Origin: CAVUBL01 sp963739795
GTDB taxonomy: Bacteria; Acidobacteriota; Thermoanaerobaculia; Multivoradales; DATKCC01
Length of the DNA: 64,000 nt
Assembly (NCBI GenBank): GCA_963739795.1
Contig: CAVUBL010000021.1
Location: 496,001 to 560,000 of the forward strand
Direction: 5' to 3'
Each line of letters starts with the position of its first letter. Position 1 is the stretch's first letter. Both the position numbers and the translations under genes were made by a program. This document shows, piece after piece, positions 17,081 through 28,594 of the stretch. The notes below the pieces were generated by a model. That model had not been told where the DNA came from. It ran no database searches and saw only the letters and a program-made list of their open reading frames with translations.

Positions 17081-18822
17081 ATGCGCAAGCAGCTTGCAGT
17101 CTGTCGATGCTGCGTAGTCTTGGTGCTCTAGTGGCCAGCGGCCCGGCCTTCGCCGGCGGGCAACTCACTCGCGGCCGAACGGACCGGCGCCTCGGGGATC
17201 GAGTGGCAGCCGGCCGCTTCCCGGCGTCGGCCTGTCGCTCACCGTTTCCGGCCCCGCAGGGCTTCTATCTCCAGCAGCAGTTCGCACCCGGGCGAGTCGC
17301 CGGCCTTCAGCGTCTTCGACGCCGCGGGCAACCTGCGCCCGGCCGGCAACTACGCCTACGAGCTCAGGGCGATCCCCCAGGTCGATCCGGCGACCCGGGA
17401 CGAGCTGCAGGGGCTCCGGGACTCGGGCGAGGATGCGGTCCGCGGCGCTCTGGAGAAGGCGGGCAAGCTGCCCACGGGTCCCACGGTCCAGTCCGGCTAC
17501 TTCGCCATCGCCGACGGAGCGATCGAGATGGGCGGCAAGACCGAGCCGCCGGCTGCCGGTGGCGGAGGCAACCGCCTGGCGACCAAGGGGACCATCCTGA
17601 CGGGCAGCGACGGCATCATCTACAACAGCCTGTGCGTCGGCTTCGACTGCCCGACGAGCCCCACCTTCTCCGACAGCACGATCCTCATGATGGAGAACAA
17701 CACCCGAATCAAGTTCGGGGATACGAGCAACTCGCCGTTCCCCAACGAGGACTGGGAGATCGAGGCCAACTCGGCCTCCAGCGGCGGCCAGAGCTACCTC
17801 GGGTTCAACGACTGCGGGTCGTCGGACAACGACGGCGGGTGCGCCACGGACCTGGTCTTCGCCGTGGAGGCCGGGGCGCGCCAAAACGCCCTGTACGTGG
17901 AGAGCGACGGCGACGTGGGCATCGGGACCTCGAACCCGGTGCTCGAGCTCCACATCGTGCGTGGCGACTCCCCGGGCGTGCGCCTCGAGCAGGACAGCCT
18001 CGTCCGGCTTCGCCCCTCAGACCTGGGACGTGGTCGGCAACGAGACCAACTTCTTCGTCCGCGACGTGACGGGCGGCTCGACGCCTGCCGTTCCGCATCC
18101 GACCGGGCGCCCCGAGCAACTCGCTCTTCATCGACTCCGACGGCGACGTGGGGATCGGGACGGTCGTCTCCGACCGAGCGGCTCTGCACGTCGAGCCGGA
18201 CAGCGACGGCCGCGCAGGGATCTTGATGCAAGACTCGACCGACAACAGCGCAGCGCACAAGCCGGGTTCCTCTCAGAGCGCCGGCACGGGATCGACTGGC
18301 AGATCTCGAGAGACAACGCCGGGCGACTTCCAGATCACATCGCCCCAGGCGGCCCGGAGCACTCGCCACCGACTCCACGGCGACCAACGGTGCGACGTCA
18401 CCATCAACGGCAACCTGACGGTCAACGGCACGTTCAGATCCGTGATCCGAAGTGAAGGAGGATTCGTGCCTGTGGACCTCAAGGCGTGCTGGCCCAGCGT
18501 CGCGGCTCTGCCGATCGAGCGAATGGACGTACAAGCGGACCGACAGTCGCCGCCACGTGGGTCCGACGGCCGAGGACTTCCTGGCCGCCTTCGGTCTGGG
18601 CTCGGACGGGCAGCACATCTCCGTCATCGATCTCGGAGGCGTGCCATGGCCGCTATCCAGGGGCTCGATCAGGCCGTCGAGAGAGAAGGAGCAGGAGATC
18701 CGGGACCTCGAGCAGGCGAACCAGCGAGCTCCGGGAGGGCCAGGCAGGAGCTGGCGGGCCAGGTGAAGGCTCTTCAGGCCAGGTGCTCTCGCTGCAGGCA
18801 CCGTCCACGAGTGACCGGGTAG
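17081..18822 (+). CDS. Secreted S74 intramolecular-chaperone protein, paralogue B (frameshifted)
   Basis: Starts at ATG 17081 after GAGAGGAAG. The signal peptide is interrupted by indels (MRKQLAV, then VASGPAFAGG in another frame). The rest follows paralogue A: GFYLQQQFAPG, LRPAGNYAYELRAIPQVDP, NSLCVGFDCP, MMENNTRIKFGDTSNSPFP, DVGIGTSNPVLELHIV, then NLTVNGTFRSV and an S74 domain (RHVGPTAEDFLAAFGLGSDG). It ends in a coiled coil (EIRDLEQANSELREGQ read across a break). Breaks lie near 17100-17230, 17290, 18000, 18090, 18270-18370, 18440-18500 and 18620-18740. The end is uncertain: a stop at 18820-18822 in one frame, or 19025 in another with a Ser/Gly/Pro-rich tail. Confidence 0.65.
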
Positions 18823-19196
18823 CCGAGTCCGACTCGAGCGCTCCGAGCGATGATCCCTCGCCCGGCGGTGAGGGATCGCCGCCGGAGTCGTTCGTTCCTA
18901 CCCATGAGGAGCCCGGGCTCGAGCGCGGAGGCCCGGGCTCCGATCCCGCGGCCGGCCGGGACCGGTACGCGATCGCTCGGGGTCGGCACAGGCGAAGGGT
19001 TCCACCGCGCCGTCGACTGCGGTAGAGTTGCATACTCTATTGGCTCTATTTTGATGTAAGGGCTGGACGGGACTCCGTGGCGCGTCGCTCGCGACAGGAC
19101 GCTCGGAGGATCCCCTGTTGAGGAAGCCGCCCGGCGGAGGTCGCCGGGCTCCAAGTCCCCGTGGAGGGGAGAGACCGCCTGACAGGAGGTCAGAAG
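18823..19196 (+). other. Spacer between S74 paralogues B and C
   Basis: The left part may be the C-terminal tail of paralogue B in another frame (open to 19025). The right part holds an A/T-rich patch at 19022-19060 with a small inverted repeat (TAGAGT, TGCAT, ACTCTA) and could carry a promoter for paralogue C. AGGAGG at 19184-19189 is its ribosome binding site. Nothing else is seen. Confidence 0.4.
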
Positions 19197-20951
19197 ATGT
19201 CAAGAAATTCAGTTCGTATTCTATCCATTACGGCAGGACTACTCGTCGCCGCGGCGATCATGGTCCCGGCGACAGCCAGGGCCCAGGTCTGCGGCCCGCT
19301 GGACAACGGCCACATCGCCGACGTCTCGTACGAAGGGACCGTCGCCGTTTGGCAACCGATCATCGAGTACGACCGGCTCGTCCTCACAGTCACTGCGCCA
19401 TGCGAGAAGATCGTCCGCGAGTTCAAGGCGGGAGATCCCGTGATGTTCGACCTGCGTGATGTCAGCCGCGAGGCCGACGGCCAGTACACCTGGGAGCTGC
19501 GCGCCGTGCCGGTCATCGACCCCAAGGTGCGGGCGGCCTTGACGGCCTCTCGCGGCAGCGGGGAGGAGGACGCCCTCTGGTGGTCGCTCTGGCAGAAGGG
19601 TCTGATCTACGGAGGTCCCTCGGTGGAGTCCGGCGGGTTCCTGGTGGATCGTGGCGAGATCGTCAAGCCGGGCGTGGAGGAGAAGAGCGCCAGGGTCGCG
19701 GCGAAGGATTCGGGCCCCGGCTCGGCGACCCTCGCCGGAGCGGTGGCCACCGGCGCCTCGGCATCTGGCACTGCGACCGGAGGCTCCGACGGCAACGTGC
19801 TCTCGACCAAGGACACCGTCCTGACCAACGCCGACGGCGTCATCCGCAACAGCTTGTGCGTCGGGTTCGACTGCCCCAACTCGAACACCTACAGCGACAC
19901 CACGGTCCTCCTGACGGAGAACAACACGCGGATCAAGTTCGACGACACCTCGACCGTTACGGGCTTTCCCAAAGAGGACTGGGAGCTCCAGGCGAACTCG
20001 AGCTTGAGCGGCGGCGGCAGCTTCTTTGCCATCAACGACTGTGGGAACTCGTCCGGCGGCGGGTGCGCGGATGACCCGGTGTTCATCGTCGAGGGCGGCG
20101 CCCCGGCAAACTCGATCCGCGTCGACAACGGCGGCCGGGTCGGCCTCGGGACCGCCAACCCGGTGGTCGAGCTTCACGTGGTGGACGGTGACACGCCGAC
20201 CCTGCGCCTCGCCCAGGACGGTTCGAGCGGCTTCGCGCCCCAGACCTGGGACGTGGCGGGCAACGAGACCAGCTTCTTCGTCCGCGACGCCACCAACGGC
20301 TCGACGCTGCCGTTCCGCATCCTGCCGGGCTCGCCGTCGGGCTCCATGGACATCGCCTCTTGCGGCAACGTGGGGATCGGCACGGGATCGCCCAGCTCCA
20401 AGCTACACATCCGCGGCGTCGACAGTGGGAGCGGAAACGCCCTCGAGCTGAACTTCGAGAACACCGGGACCGGCACGACCTGGTTCTTCCAGAACGACCA
20501 GGACAACACCTTCAAGATCTCGAAGTCCGAATCCGGGGGATCCGAGGTGACCATCGACCAGCGGCAGGACGCCAACGGTGCGACGCTCCGGGTCGACGGC
20601 AGCGTGCAGGCGACCAACGTGACCTTCAGCTCGTCGCGGGAGCTGCAGGAGACGATTCGGTCCCTGGACCCCCGCGATGTCCTGGCGCGCCTCTCCCAGC
20701 TCCCGATCACGAGGTCGAAGATCAAGGAGGATCCCAAGGGGACTCCCCACATCGGTCCGATGGCCGAAGACTTCCACTCCGCGTTCCCGGTCGGTTCCAG
20801 CGACAAGACGATCTCCGTCACCGACGCGTCGGGCATCACCATGGCGGCGATCCAGGGGTTGGTCCAGCGGCTCGACGAGCTCGAGAAGCAGAATGCGGAG
20901 CTCGCGGCCAGGCTGAAGGCGATGGAAGAGTCCAAGACCTTGGACGACTGA
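19197..20951 (+). CDS. Secreted S74 intramolecular-chaperone protein, paralogue C (intact)
   Basis: The only unbroken member of the four: 584 residues from ATG 19197 (AGGAGG 7 nt upstream), with a signal peptide (SVRILSITAGLLVAAAIMVP, cleavage near ARA-QV). A Cys-containing N-terminal beta domain (VAVWQPIIEYDRLVLTVTAP) is a diverged version of that in A and B. The fibre part has NSLCVGFDCPNSNTYSDTTV, LLTENNTRIKF and two GNVGIGTGSP/GRVGLGTANP units. The S74 domain starts near TNVTFSSSRELQETIRSLDP and includes HIGPMAEDFHSAFPVGSSD and TMAAIQGLVQRLDELEKQ, ending in a coiled coil. At the position of the catalytic Lys (Ser plus five) it has Gln (SSRELQ), so self-cleavage is doubtful. A strong terminator follows. 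Confidence 0.85.
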   Translation: MSRNSVRILSITAGLLVAAAIMVPATARAQVCGPLDNGHIADVSYEGTVAVWQPIIEYDRLVLTVTAPCEKIVREFKAGDPVMFDLRDVSREADGQYTWELRAVPVIDPKVRAALTASRGSGEEDALWWSLWQKGLIYGGPSVESGGFLVDRGEIVKPGVEEKSARVAAKDSGPGSATLAGAVATGASASGTATGGSDGNVLSTKDTVLTNADGVIRNSLCVGFDCPNSNTYSDTTVLLTENNTRIKFDDTSTVTGFPKEDWELQANSSLSGGGSFFAINDCGNSSGGGCADDPVFIVEGGAPANSIRVDNGGRVGLGTANPVVELHVVDGDTPTLRLAQDGSSGFAPQTWDVAGNETSFFVRDATNGSTLPFRILPGSPSGSMDIASCGNVGIGTGSPSSKLHIRGVDSGSGNALELNFENTGTGTTWFFQNDQDNTFKISKSESGGSEVTIDQRQDANGATLRVDGSVQATNVTFSSSRELQETIRSLDPRDVLARLSQLPITRSKIKEDPKGTPHIGPMAEDFHSAFPVGSSDKTISVTDASGITMAAIQGLVQRLDELEKQNAELAARLKAMEESKTLDD

Positions 20952-20971
20952 AGTCTCTGCGGTTCGTGGGG

Positions 20972-21001
20972 AAGGGGAGGGGCGTCCGCGTCCCTCCCCT
21001 T
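20972..21001 (+). terminator. Hairpin terminator after S74 paralogue C
   Basis: AAGGGGAGGG at 20972-20981 pairs perfectly with CCCTCCCCTT at 20992-21001 around a 10-nt loop and is followed by TGTCTTGGTC. It lies 21 nt after the stop codon. Confidence 0.75.
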
Positions 21002-21301
21002 GTCTTGGTCCTGGCTTCGAAGGCGGCCGGAAGGAGGTGAGCGCGACCGCGAAGGAGCTGCCGCCGTAGCTGCGGTCCGGTGACCTGCCGGCGGGGGCCG
21101 CAGCCTCCGGCGCGAGATTGACGACCCCTCGGGGACGTGGTACGTTGAGTGGGTCTTTGCGCGACTTCGAGGCCGATGCGCCCAGTGCAGCCGTGGCTGT
21201 TCCGAAGTGTGCACTGCCGGGGGGACGACTCGGCCAAGACGGCGAAGAAGCTGGATCCGGAGAGGGTCTAAAGGCAGTCCTAGCAAGGGAGGTCACAAGT
21301 G
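21002..21301 (+). other. Spacer upstream of S74 paralogue D
   Basis: About 300 bases with no supported gene. CAAGGGAGG at 21287-21295 is the likely ribosome binding site for the gene at 21302. I see no clear promoter. Confidence 0.4.
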
Positions 21302-22017
21302 ATGAAAGGCAAGCTGGCGATCGTGGCGGCAGTGTTCGCCTTCCTGCTCGTGCCCAGCGTGGGTCTCGCGCGGGAACTCTCTACGTGGAAGGTGACAACG
21401 TCGGCACGGGACCGCGACGCCCACCATTCCAGTCCATGTCGTCAAGAGCACTGCCGGCAATACGACCATGTTCCGGGTCGACAATCCGGGTGCGGCCACC
21501 TTCGAGTTCCGGAACGCGGCCTGCCGGCCTATTGGATTTCCAGGCCGACCAGGACGGAACCTTCAGGTTCTCGAAGCTCGGCACGGGTGGGCCGGAGATC
21601 ACGGTCCGTCAACGCCAGGACGGCGGCGGCGGCCCGACCCTGTTCGTGGACGGCAGCGTCCAGGCGACCAACGTGGTCTACGCCTCCCTGCGCAGCAAGA
21701 AGACCGATTTCGCTCCGGTCGATCGGGCCGAGATCCTGGACAAGGTCGTCCAGATGCCCATCGAGACCTGGCGCTACAAGGCCGAGACCGATGGCGTGCG
21801 CCACGTCGGCCCGATGGCCGAGGACTTCAACGGCGCCTTCGGCTTCGGGAAGAACTCTTGGGGCATTTCCAGCGTGGACGCCTACGGTGTCGCTCTCGCC
21901 TCGATCCAGGCGCTTCATGACGAGGTGTCGAAGCGCGATGCGCGGATCGACCAGCTGGAGAAGGAGCTGTCCGAGCTGAAGGCTGCGGTCGCGAAGATCG
22001 AGCAGCAGCAGAGGTGA
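21302..22017 (+). CDS. Short secreted S74 protein, paralogue D (frameshifted)
   Basis: ATG 21302 with a signal peptide (GKLAIVAAVFAFLLVPSVGL). At about 238 residues it lacks the N-terminal beta domain of A-C. It goes from TLYVEGDNVGTG (read across a break) and MFRVDNPGAATFEFRNA straight to DGSVQATNVVYASLRSKKTD, the S74 domain and a C-terminal coiled coil (SKRDARIDQLEKELSELKAA). The S74 domain keeps Ser and Lys at the dyad spacing (SLRSKK) and has RHVGPMAEDFNGAFGFGKNS. Breaks lie near 21378, 21410-21480 and 21525. It may be a minimal fibre tip or chaperone that works with its larger neighbours; that is inference. Confidence 0.7.
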
Positions 22018-22218
22018 GGGTCCCGGCAGGAAGGGCTTGACCGCTCGAGCCCCGCCGCGATTCGGTGCACTAGCAGTGCTATCTTGCCATCTTCTAGGCG
22101 GAGGGGACAAAGGCGCTCCCGGCCTGTCTGGAAATACCAGCGTCGGCGAGGCGAGCCGTTTCCTCGCCCTTGCCTCTGGAGCCCCGCCGACGTTATAGAG
22201 TCAGTCGAGGCGGGACGC

Positions 22219-25200
22219 ATGACAGATAACATACTAGTCTCCTCCGTAGCCCGTGCAGGTGCCTACCACGTGTCGGACTTCCTTGCGCTGGGCAATGAAA
22301 CTCTTCTATACAATGCATTCTACATCCTGCTGGGGCGCGCACCGGATCCGGAAAGTTACACGTTCTTCGCCACAGCCCTGGAAAGCAAGCGCTTTTCACC
22401 CATAGAGGTCCTGGGATACCTGCGGACTTCCCCCGAGGGCCGGCACCGCGCGGTGCGGATTCGCGGGCTGCGCACGAGGTTCTTCGTTCAGCGCCTGCGC
22501 AGGAAGCTCCCCCGCTTCGGCCTGGCGGCCTGGTCGCGTCGGTCCCGAGACTCGCGAGATCGAGACCGAAAGCAACGGGCCAAGGAACCCGCGCTCGCGC
22601 TCTTGAGGGAATCCATCTCACGCGAGATCGCCACCCTGTCCAGACCTGCCGGAGGTCCCGAGGGCGCCCCGCGCCGTTGTCTCAGCCGGCGAGCTTCGCC
22701 GGCCGCAGCCGGCCGCGAAGCGACGTTCTCGGAAGCGACGAGGCGCGCCTACCAGAGGGACTTCTGCCTCGCCTCGGTCTGCACCTACAACTACCTCCAC
22801 TTCGCGAAGACGCTCATCGATTCGTTCCGTAGGCACTACCCGGAGGCGGCGGTCTTCCTGGCCGTCGTCGATGGCGAAGACCGGGATCTCGATCTGCCGC
22901 CCGGGGTGTTTCGCTTTCGGGCCGCACCCTGGCGGACGCCGACTTCGACTACATGGCGTCAAGTACACCGCCACAGGCTTGCTGCGCCATGAAGGCGTAC
23001 CTAATCGATGACGTCATCCACACGACCGAGATCCAAGAACGTCTTCTTCGACGCTGACATCTGTGTTTTCGTTCCCCTTACGCTCCTGCTCGAGCGGCTC
23101 GACGATCACAGGTCGTCGTCACGCCTCACACGCTCGCGCCCTTCCCGGAGCCGTCCGGAGCTGGGAGAGCCGACACTCGGAGCCTCTCCAACGCTGGGCT
23201 CTCCAACGCCGGGATGTTCGGCCTGAGAGTGAATGCGGAGACGGCGGCCTTCGTCGAGACCGGCGAATCTCGTCCGCGCAGGGAGCGTTCGCGGACACGG
23301 GAACACACGAACAGAACTTCTTCAACTGGGCGATCTGTTTTTCGGATGGCGTGCATGTGCTCCGGGACTCGGCGTACAACGTGGCCTACTGGAACCTTCA
23401 TGACCGGTCCTTGAAGTTCGTCGGGCTGGACGACGAGGAGGAGAGCGCCGCGTGGAGCGTGGACGGCCGGCCCTCGTCGCCTTCCATTTTAGCGGTTTAG
23501 GGACCAAGGTCTCCAGCATTTCGACCTACGACCGGCGCTACAGCGTCTACTTGATGCCTTCGGTGGCCCGCCTCCTCGAGTTCTACCGGGCGGAGCTGGT
23601 CGCTCATGGAGCGGAGGAGCTCTTCCGGGAGAGATACCGGTATGCCCGGTTCCCTTCCGGAATTCCGATCGACAAGCACATCCGCTCGATCTTCAAGCAA
23701 TTCGAGAAGGGCCTGAGGTTGGATCGGAGCCCCTGGGAGGACGAAGGCGAGGAGGAGTACTGCCGGGCCCTCTTGCGACCGGTCCCTGGAAGCCCGAGCC
23801 TGATCCCCATCCTGTTCAAGGAGATGTACGACTCCCGCCCGGACTTGCAGCTAGCCTATCCGGACGCTCATCTTCGCCCCGCCGCTCTGCTTCGATGGAT
23901 CGCTACGAACGGGATCTTGGAGTATGAGTACGTGGAGGTCTACGATCGATACCGGCCGGCCATCCTCAAGCAGGAGGGGGCTCTCGATCTCTTGGACCTG
24001 AAGCGGAAATGGCCGGCGATCTTCAAAGACCTGAAGGACCCGCTGGGGACCGACCGCCGGAAGCTTCTCGGCAGGATCCGAAAGGCAGGGCTGAACATCG
24101 TCGCGAACCAGCTCCTGTCGGGCGACCTCGAGTGCTATTCGATCTCCACGATCTGGTTGATCTGGGAGCTGGTGCGTGACCACGCGAACATCCGGCGGGC
24201 GTTTCCCGACCTGCTCTTCGGGGACGCGGAGGACTTCGCGACCTGGCTGGAACGCGAAGGCACGGCTTCCTTTCTGCTGCCGGACGATGCGGCGTCGGTC
24301 TTCAGGCGGACCGCGGGGGGCAAGTCTCTCGCCCGGATCTTCTCGTACGTCAACTGTCAATGGGCGCTCGCCTCCCGGTGGCCCCTGGCGCTCGTGGGCG
24401 AGGGCGCGGACGAGCTGGTCCGGATGCTCCTCGCGCAACTCGAGCTCGGCCGCGAATACGACCTCGAAGACGTCGTGATGTTCCTCTGGTTGATGGCCGA
24501 GGAGCCGGAGGCCGGGCTGGGCCTGACGTTCGAGCTGCTTCCGAACCTCTGCCGGAACCCCTCGCCGCGGACGAAGCGAGGCCAGGAGGAGCTCCTCGCT
24601 CCGGTTCTCAACGGGAACGAAGCGTTCCAGGAGGCGCTTCAGGTATACCGTGCTCGGTATCCCGAGACCGAGAGTGGGCGCGCGGCACCCTATGGCTCGA
24701 GTGAACGCTCTTCGCCGACGGTCTCCGTGTTCGACCTCATCGACGAGGTGAGCGGCCGGAAGATCGCCGGCGCGGCGGACGCGCCAGGTGACGAGGCCAC
24801 CCGCTCGCGTCGGGGAGTGAAGCTGCGGCTCCTCAGCGAGGCGACCGGGCCGATGAGCCTGCCTGCGCGCATCAACCTTTTCGGCTACTTCAAGAGCTCC
24901 ATCGGATTGGGGATGATGAGCCGGGGTCTGGCCGATGCCCTCCGACGCAACGGTCTCGCCGTGCGGCCCAACGTACTCGGCAATATGTCCATGCAACAGG
25001 ACCTCGTCCCCGACGACTTCATCCAGGCCTTCGACCCGCCGGCGATGCGAACATCTTCGTCAGCTATCCGCATTACCACGAGGTTCTGCTCAGCCGGTAC
25101 CCGGCGGACATGGTGGCCGGCCGTCGGAACGTCGTGTACTCGCCTGGGAGCAGCGAGACGGCAGCCATTACTGGGAGAACGTCTACGCCGACTTCGACGA

Positions 25201-26041
25201 CATCTGGGCGCTTTCCGAGTTCGCGGCCGACACCCTGAGCCGGTTTCTTCGACGCGAGGTGGCGGCCGTTCCCTGTGCGCTCGACCTGGAGACCTTTCCG
25301 GATCCGGTGGGCAAGGCGGCCTTCGGCCTGGACCCGGACGCCTTCGTCTTCCTGTACGCCTTCGATGCCAACAGCTCGATCGAACGCAAGAACCCCGAGG
25401 CCGCGATCCGGGCCTTCAGCCGCGCCTTCGGCGGCGATTCGAAAGCTTGCCTCCTCCTGAAGATGACCAACGCCGGCCGATCGGAGCGCGGGATGCGTTC
25501 AGCGCCTGCTCGCCGAAGCCGCAACCTGCGAGGCCGACATCGAATCCTCACGGCGGATCTCTCGCGTGATGACATCCTGCGTTTGATCTCCGCGGTCGAT
25601 TGTTGCGTGTCGTTGCATCGGGCGGAGGGCTTCGGTTACACCTGCGCCGAAGCGATGGCCTACGGCAAGCCGGTGATCGCGACCGGCTACTCCGGAAACC
25701 TCCAGTTCATGACGCCCGACAACTCGTTTCTCGTCGATTTCGAGGAGGTAGAGGTCGCGGTCGCCGACGGCCCGTTCCAACGGGGCAGCGTCTGGGCCGA
25801 GCCGAGCGTGGAGCATGCGGAAGCCCTGATGAGAAAGGTGTATGCCGACCGTTCTTCGGCTCGCGCGGTAGGGGCCCGAGGTCGGGACACCGTCCGCGCG
25901 AACCTGTCACCGGAAGCGGTGAGCCGAGTCGTCGCTCGAGCTTTGCGCCGCGAGAAGCCCCCCTCGGCCATCGAGCACGCAGCGCCCGCGAGCCTGGGCG
26001 ATGCGGAGCTCAGGCGAAGCGGGAGAGCGCCGGGGACGTGA
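22219..26041 (+). CDS. Very large multidomain glycosyltransferase, DUF4214-GT-GT4 (frameshifted)
   Basis: About 1270 residues from ATG 22219. Residues 25-85 resemble DUF4214 (LLYNAFYILLGRAPDPESYT), a domain often fused to glycan enzymes. Next is a GT-A-like nucleotide-sugar transferase start (CLASVCTYNYLHFAKTLIDS, VFLAVVDGED) that continues to the NFFNWAICFSDGVHVL and VAFHFSGLGTKVSSISTYDR region. A long helical section follows (24000-24700) and then a GT4 half beginning INLFGYFKSSIGLGMMSRGL, with PCALDLETFP, VSLHRAEGFGYTCAEAMAYG and KPVIATGYSGN, the family's donor-site motif. One frame runs unbroken from 23452 to past 25000, so the domains are truly fused. Breaks lie near 22925, 22990-23060, 23090-23280, 23460, 25045, 25135 and 25500. 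It probably builds a surface glycan in the cytoplasm. The stop overlaps the next start (GTGA). Confidence 0.75.
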
Positions 26042-28403
26042 CCCGCCGGCTCTCGCAGGACGGCTCCCCTGGCGAGCGGTGGGGTTGGGCCGGCACCGCC
26101 GTGTCGTCCCCGTCCCTGCGGGTGAGCTCGCTGGTGCTGGCGGCGCTCCTCGTCTGGAGTTGTGGGGCGAACAAGACGGGAGGGGAGCGGGCGTACCTCG
26201 ACTTTTCCAACCAAGCGTGGTCTTCGACGCTGCGCCCGGAGACCTCGGAGATCGACTTCGGCGACTCCAGGGCGCGCTCCCACCTGATGGACGGTTGGTC
26301 GGGCGACGAGATCTGGGAGGGAAAGACGACCTTCGTGTGGGCCGATGCGCTCACCTCCCGCCTGCACCTGGCGCATTTCCAGCCGGGTCCCCTGAGCCTC
26401 GAGATTCGATGCCGGCCGATCATGGCCCCCGGTCACCCGGCGCAGACGGTCACGGCGACCTTGAACGACGTCCCGGCACCGCCGGTGACCCTGGGCGAAG
26501 GGTTTCAGACGTATGAGATCACGTTCCCTGCCGGTGCCGCGCAGCTCGGGGACAACGTTCTCGAGCTCCAGTACGGCTACGCGGTCGACGAGTCGAGATT
26601 CACGCACAGGAAGGGGCGCCGGCTCACGGTGGCCTGGGACTGGCTCAAGGTCCTGGGGGAGGGGGAAAGAGACGAGGTCGTTCCGGTGCGCCCTTCGGCG
26701 GGGAGCCTGTTCTTTCCCTACCAGGTCGAGGTTTCCTTCTTCGTAAGGCTCTGTCCCGCGGCACGGCTGGCGTGGGATGGAGAGGCGGCCGGCTCGGAGG
26801 ACGCGGGTGCGGAAGGGAGGCTCCACGTCGAGCTCCTGTTGCGGGGGGGCTCGACGCCGCGCAGCGTGGAGCTGGGCGCGAGCACTCTCGAGCAAGGGGG
26901 GGCGGTGCCTCTCCGAGTCTCCACGCCGACTCTCGCTCGTGTCTCGTTTCTCGCCCTCCCTCCGGAGAAAGGACCGGCGCGGGCGGACGGGCTGACCCTG
27001 CGGCGGCCCCGCCTGGTGGGGGGCGACGGCTGCGAGGCGGAAGGGATTGGGCTCCGGAACCGGCCGGAAGCGACGCCCCAGGCGGTCCAGGCAGCCACGC
27101 CGGCGGGGGCCGCCCAAGCCCAACATCATCGTCTACCTGGTGGACACGCTCAGGGCGGATCGACTCGAGACCTACGGCTACGCTCGCCCGACCTCTCCGT
27201 CGATTGCCCGGCTCGCCCGCGACGGCATGACGTTCCTCGATGCCTATGCGCAGTCGAGCTGGACGAAGACCTCGGTGGCTTCGATCCTGACCGGCCTCCT
27301 GCCCAGCCAGCACGGAGTCTTCGAACGAGAGGACTCCTTCCCCACCTGGGACTTCAGCCCTCTCCCGGCGCTGCTCCACGCGGCGGGTTACACCACGTTC
27401 GCCGCCAGCGCCAGCGACGTCATTTCCCCCTCCTTCGGGTTCGACCGGGGCTTCGATCGCTTCGAAGCCGTGCGGCCGGACAGCACGGCCAAGCTCGTCT
27501 TCGCCCCTTCGGGAAAGGGTCGACCAGAGCTTTCTCTCGTGGCTGGACCAAGGCCAAAGGCCCATTCTTCGCTTATCTCCACACGATGGATCCACATGAC
27601 CCCTACGACCCGCCGGCTCGTTTCCGGGCGCTGTTCCAGAAGCCCGGAGACCGCTTGACGCTGGACCGGCCGCGAGAGACGGACATCGAAGCTGTGCTGG
27701 GCGAGGGCGGATCGTCGTTGCCCCAGGTCAGGGATCACCTGAGCGATCTCTACGACGCCGAGATCGCCCACAATGACGCGGAGTTCGGAAGCCTCCTCGA
27801 CGAGCTCAAGCGCCGAGGTCTCTACGACTCGACCCTGATCGTGTTCATCTCCGACCACGGCGAGGAGTTTCTCGACCATGGAGGCTGGGCCCACGCCCGG
27901 ACGCTCTACCGAGAGATGCTCCACGTTCCGCTGATCTTGAAGCTCCCCCACGGAGAGTCCGCCGGCCGGAAGGTCACTCGGCCGGTCCAGCAGATCGACG
28001 TGCTGCCCTCGCTGTTGCGCGCCGCGGGAGCCGCAGCGCTGCCGCGCGATGCCCGAGGCATGCCCCTACAGGAGCTTCTGGGCTCTGACGAGGGCACGGA
28101 CGCCGGAGTCGACATCGCGTCCTATCTTCTCTCTGGACGGAGTCCGGGCCGAGAGCCTCATCGAACAGGGTAGTCACCTGATCTGGAGGCTCGCCCCCGC
28201 GCAAGAGGCGGGGATCGAGTTCTACGACATGTCACGGATCCGAGCGAGCGGCGCGACCTGAGCCGAGAGGATCCCGTGCTCGCCGGTTACCTGAAGGCGT
28301 CTCTCTCGCGCTCTCGCGGAGCTCCCCTCCGCTCGGCAAGCAGGAGAGGGCTCGCATCGCGGGAGAGCTCGCCGCTCGGCTCAAGGCGCTCGGGTACCTC
28401 TAG
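26038..28403 (+). CDS. Sulfatase-family (alkaline phosphatase superfamily) protein 1, Thr-type (frameshifted)
   Basis: The GTG start at 26038 overlaps the glycosyltransferase stop (GTGA). The N-terminus has a hydrophobic export segment ending LVWSC, a borderline lipobox, then a beta-sandwich-like domain of about 300 residues (26200-27050). The catalytic domain starts at PNIIVYLVDTLRADRLETYG. The nucleophile region is AQSSWTKTSVASILTGLLPS: Thr stands where sulfatases have Cys or Ser, and CxPxR is absent. Metal-site motif VFISDHGEEFLDHGG is present. It ends in ARLKALGYL. Breaks lie near 27090, 27510, 28130 and 28240-28330. With Thr it is more likely a phospho-transferase or phosphodiesterase than a formylglycine sulfatase; substrate unknown. 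Confidence 0.75.
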
Positions 28404-28472
28404 ACATCTACAAGAGCAGCTTTCGTGACACGTGAGTCAAGGTTTCCGGCGGAGCCGAGACTTCGGAGGGAG

Positions 28473-28522
28473 CTTCCTGTTCCCCCTCGGGGCGGGAAGG
28501 GCTCGAGGGGTTGCGGGGGGGC
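28473..28522 (+). repeat. GC-rich dispersed intergenic palindrome, copy 2
   Basis: TTCCCCCTCGGGGCGGGAAG followed by GGCTCGAGGGGTTGCGGGGG. It aligns with copies 1 and 3 and sits in the gap between two convergent sulfatase-like genes. Confidence 0.5.
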
Positions 28523-28594
28523 TGCGGCTCCCGAAGCCCAAGCGCTCCGAATGCCTCGTCGGTTTGATGCGAAGCTTCCCTGGCCGGGGGCCGC

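Noticed and set aside
15202..22017. Prophage remnant as the origin of the S74 genes
   Set aside because: All four have bacterial signal peptides and there is no capsid, terminase, portal, integrase or lysis gene nearby.
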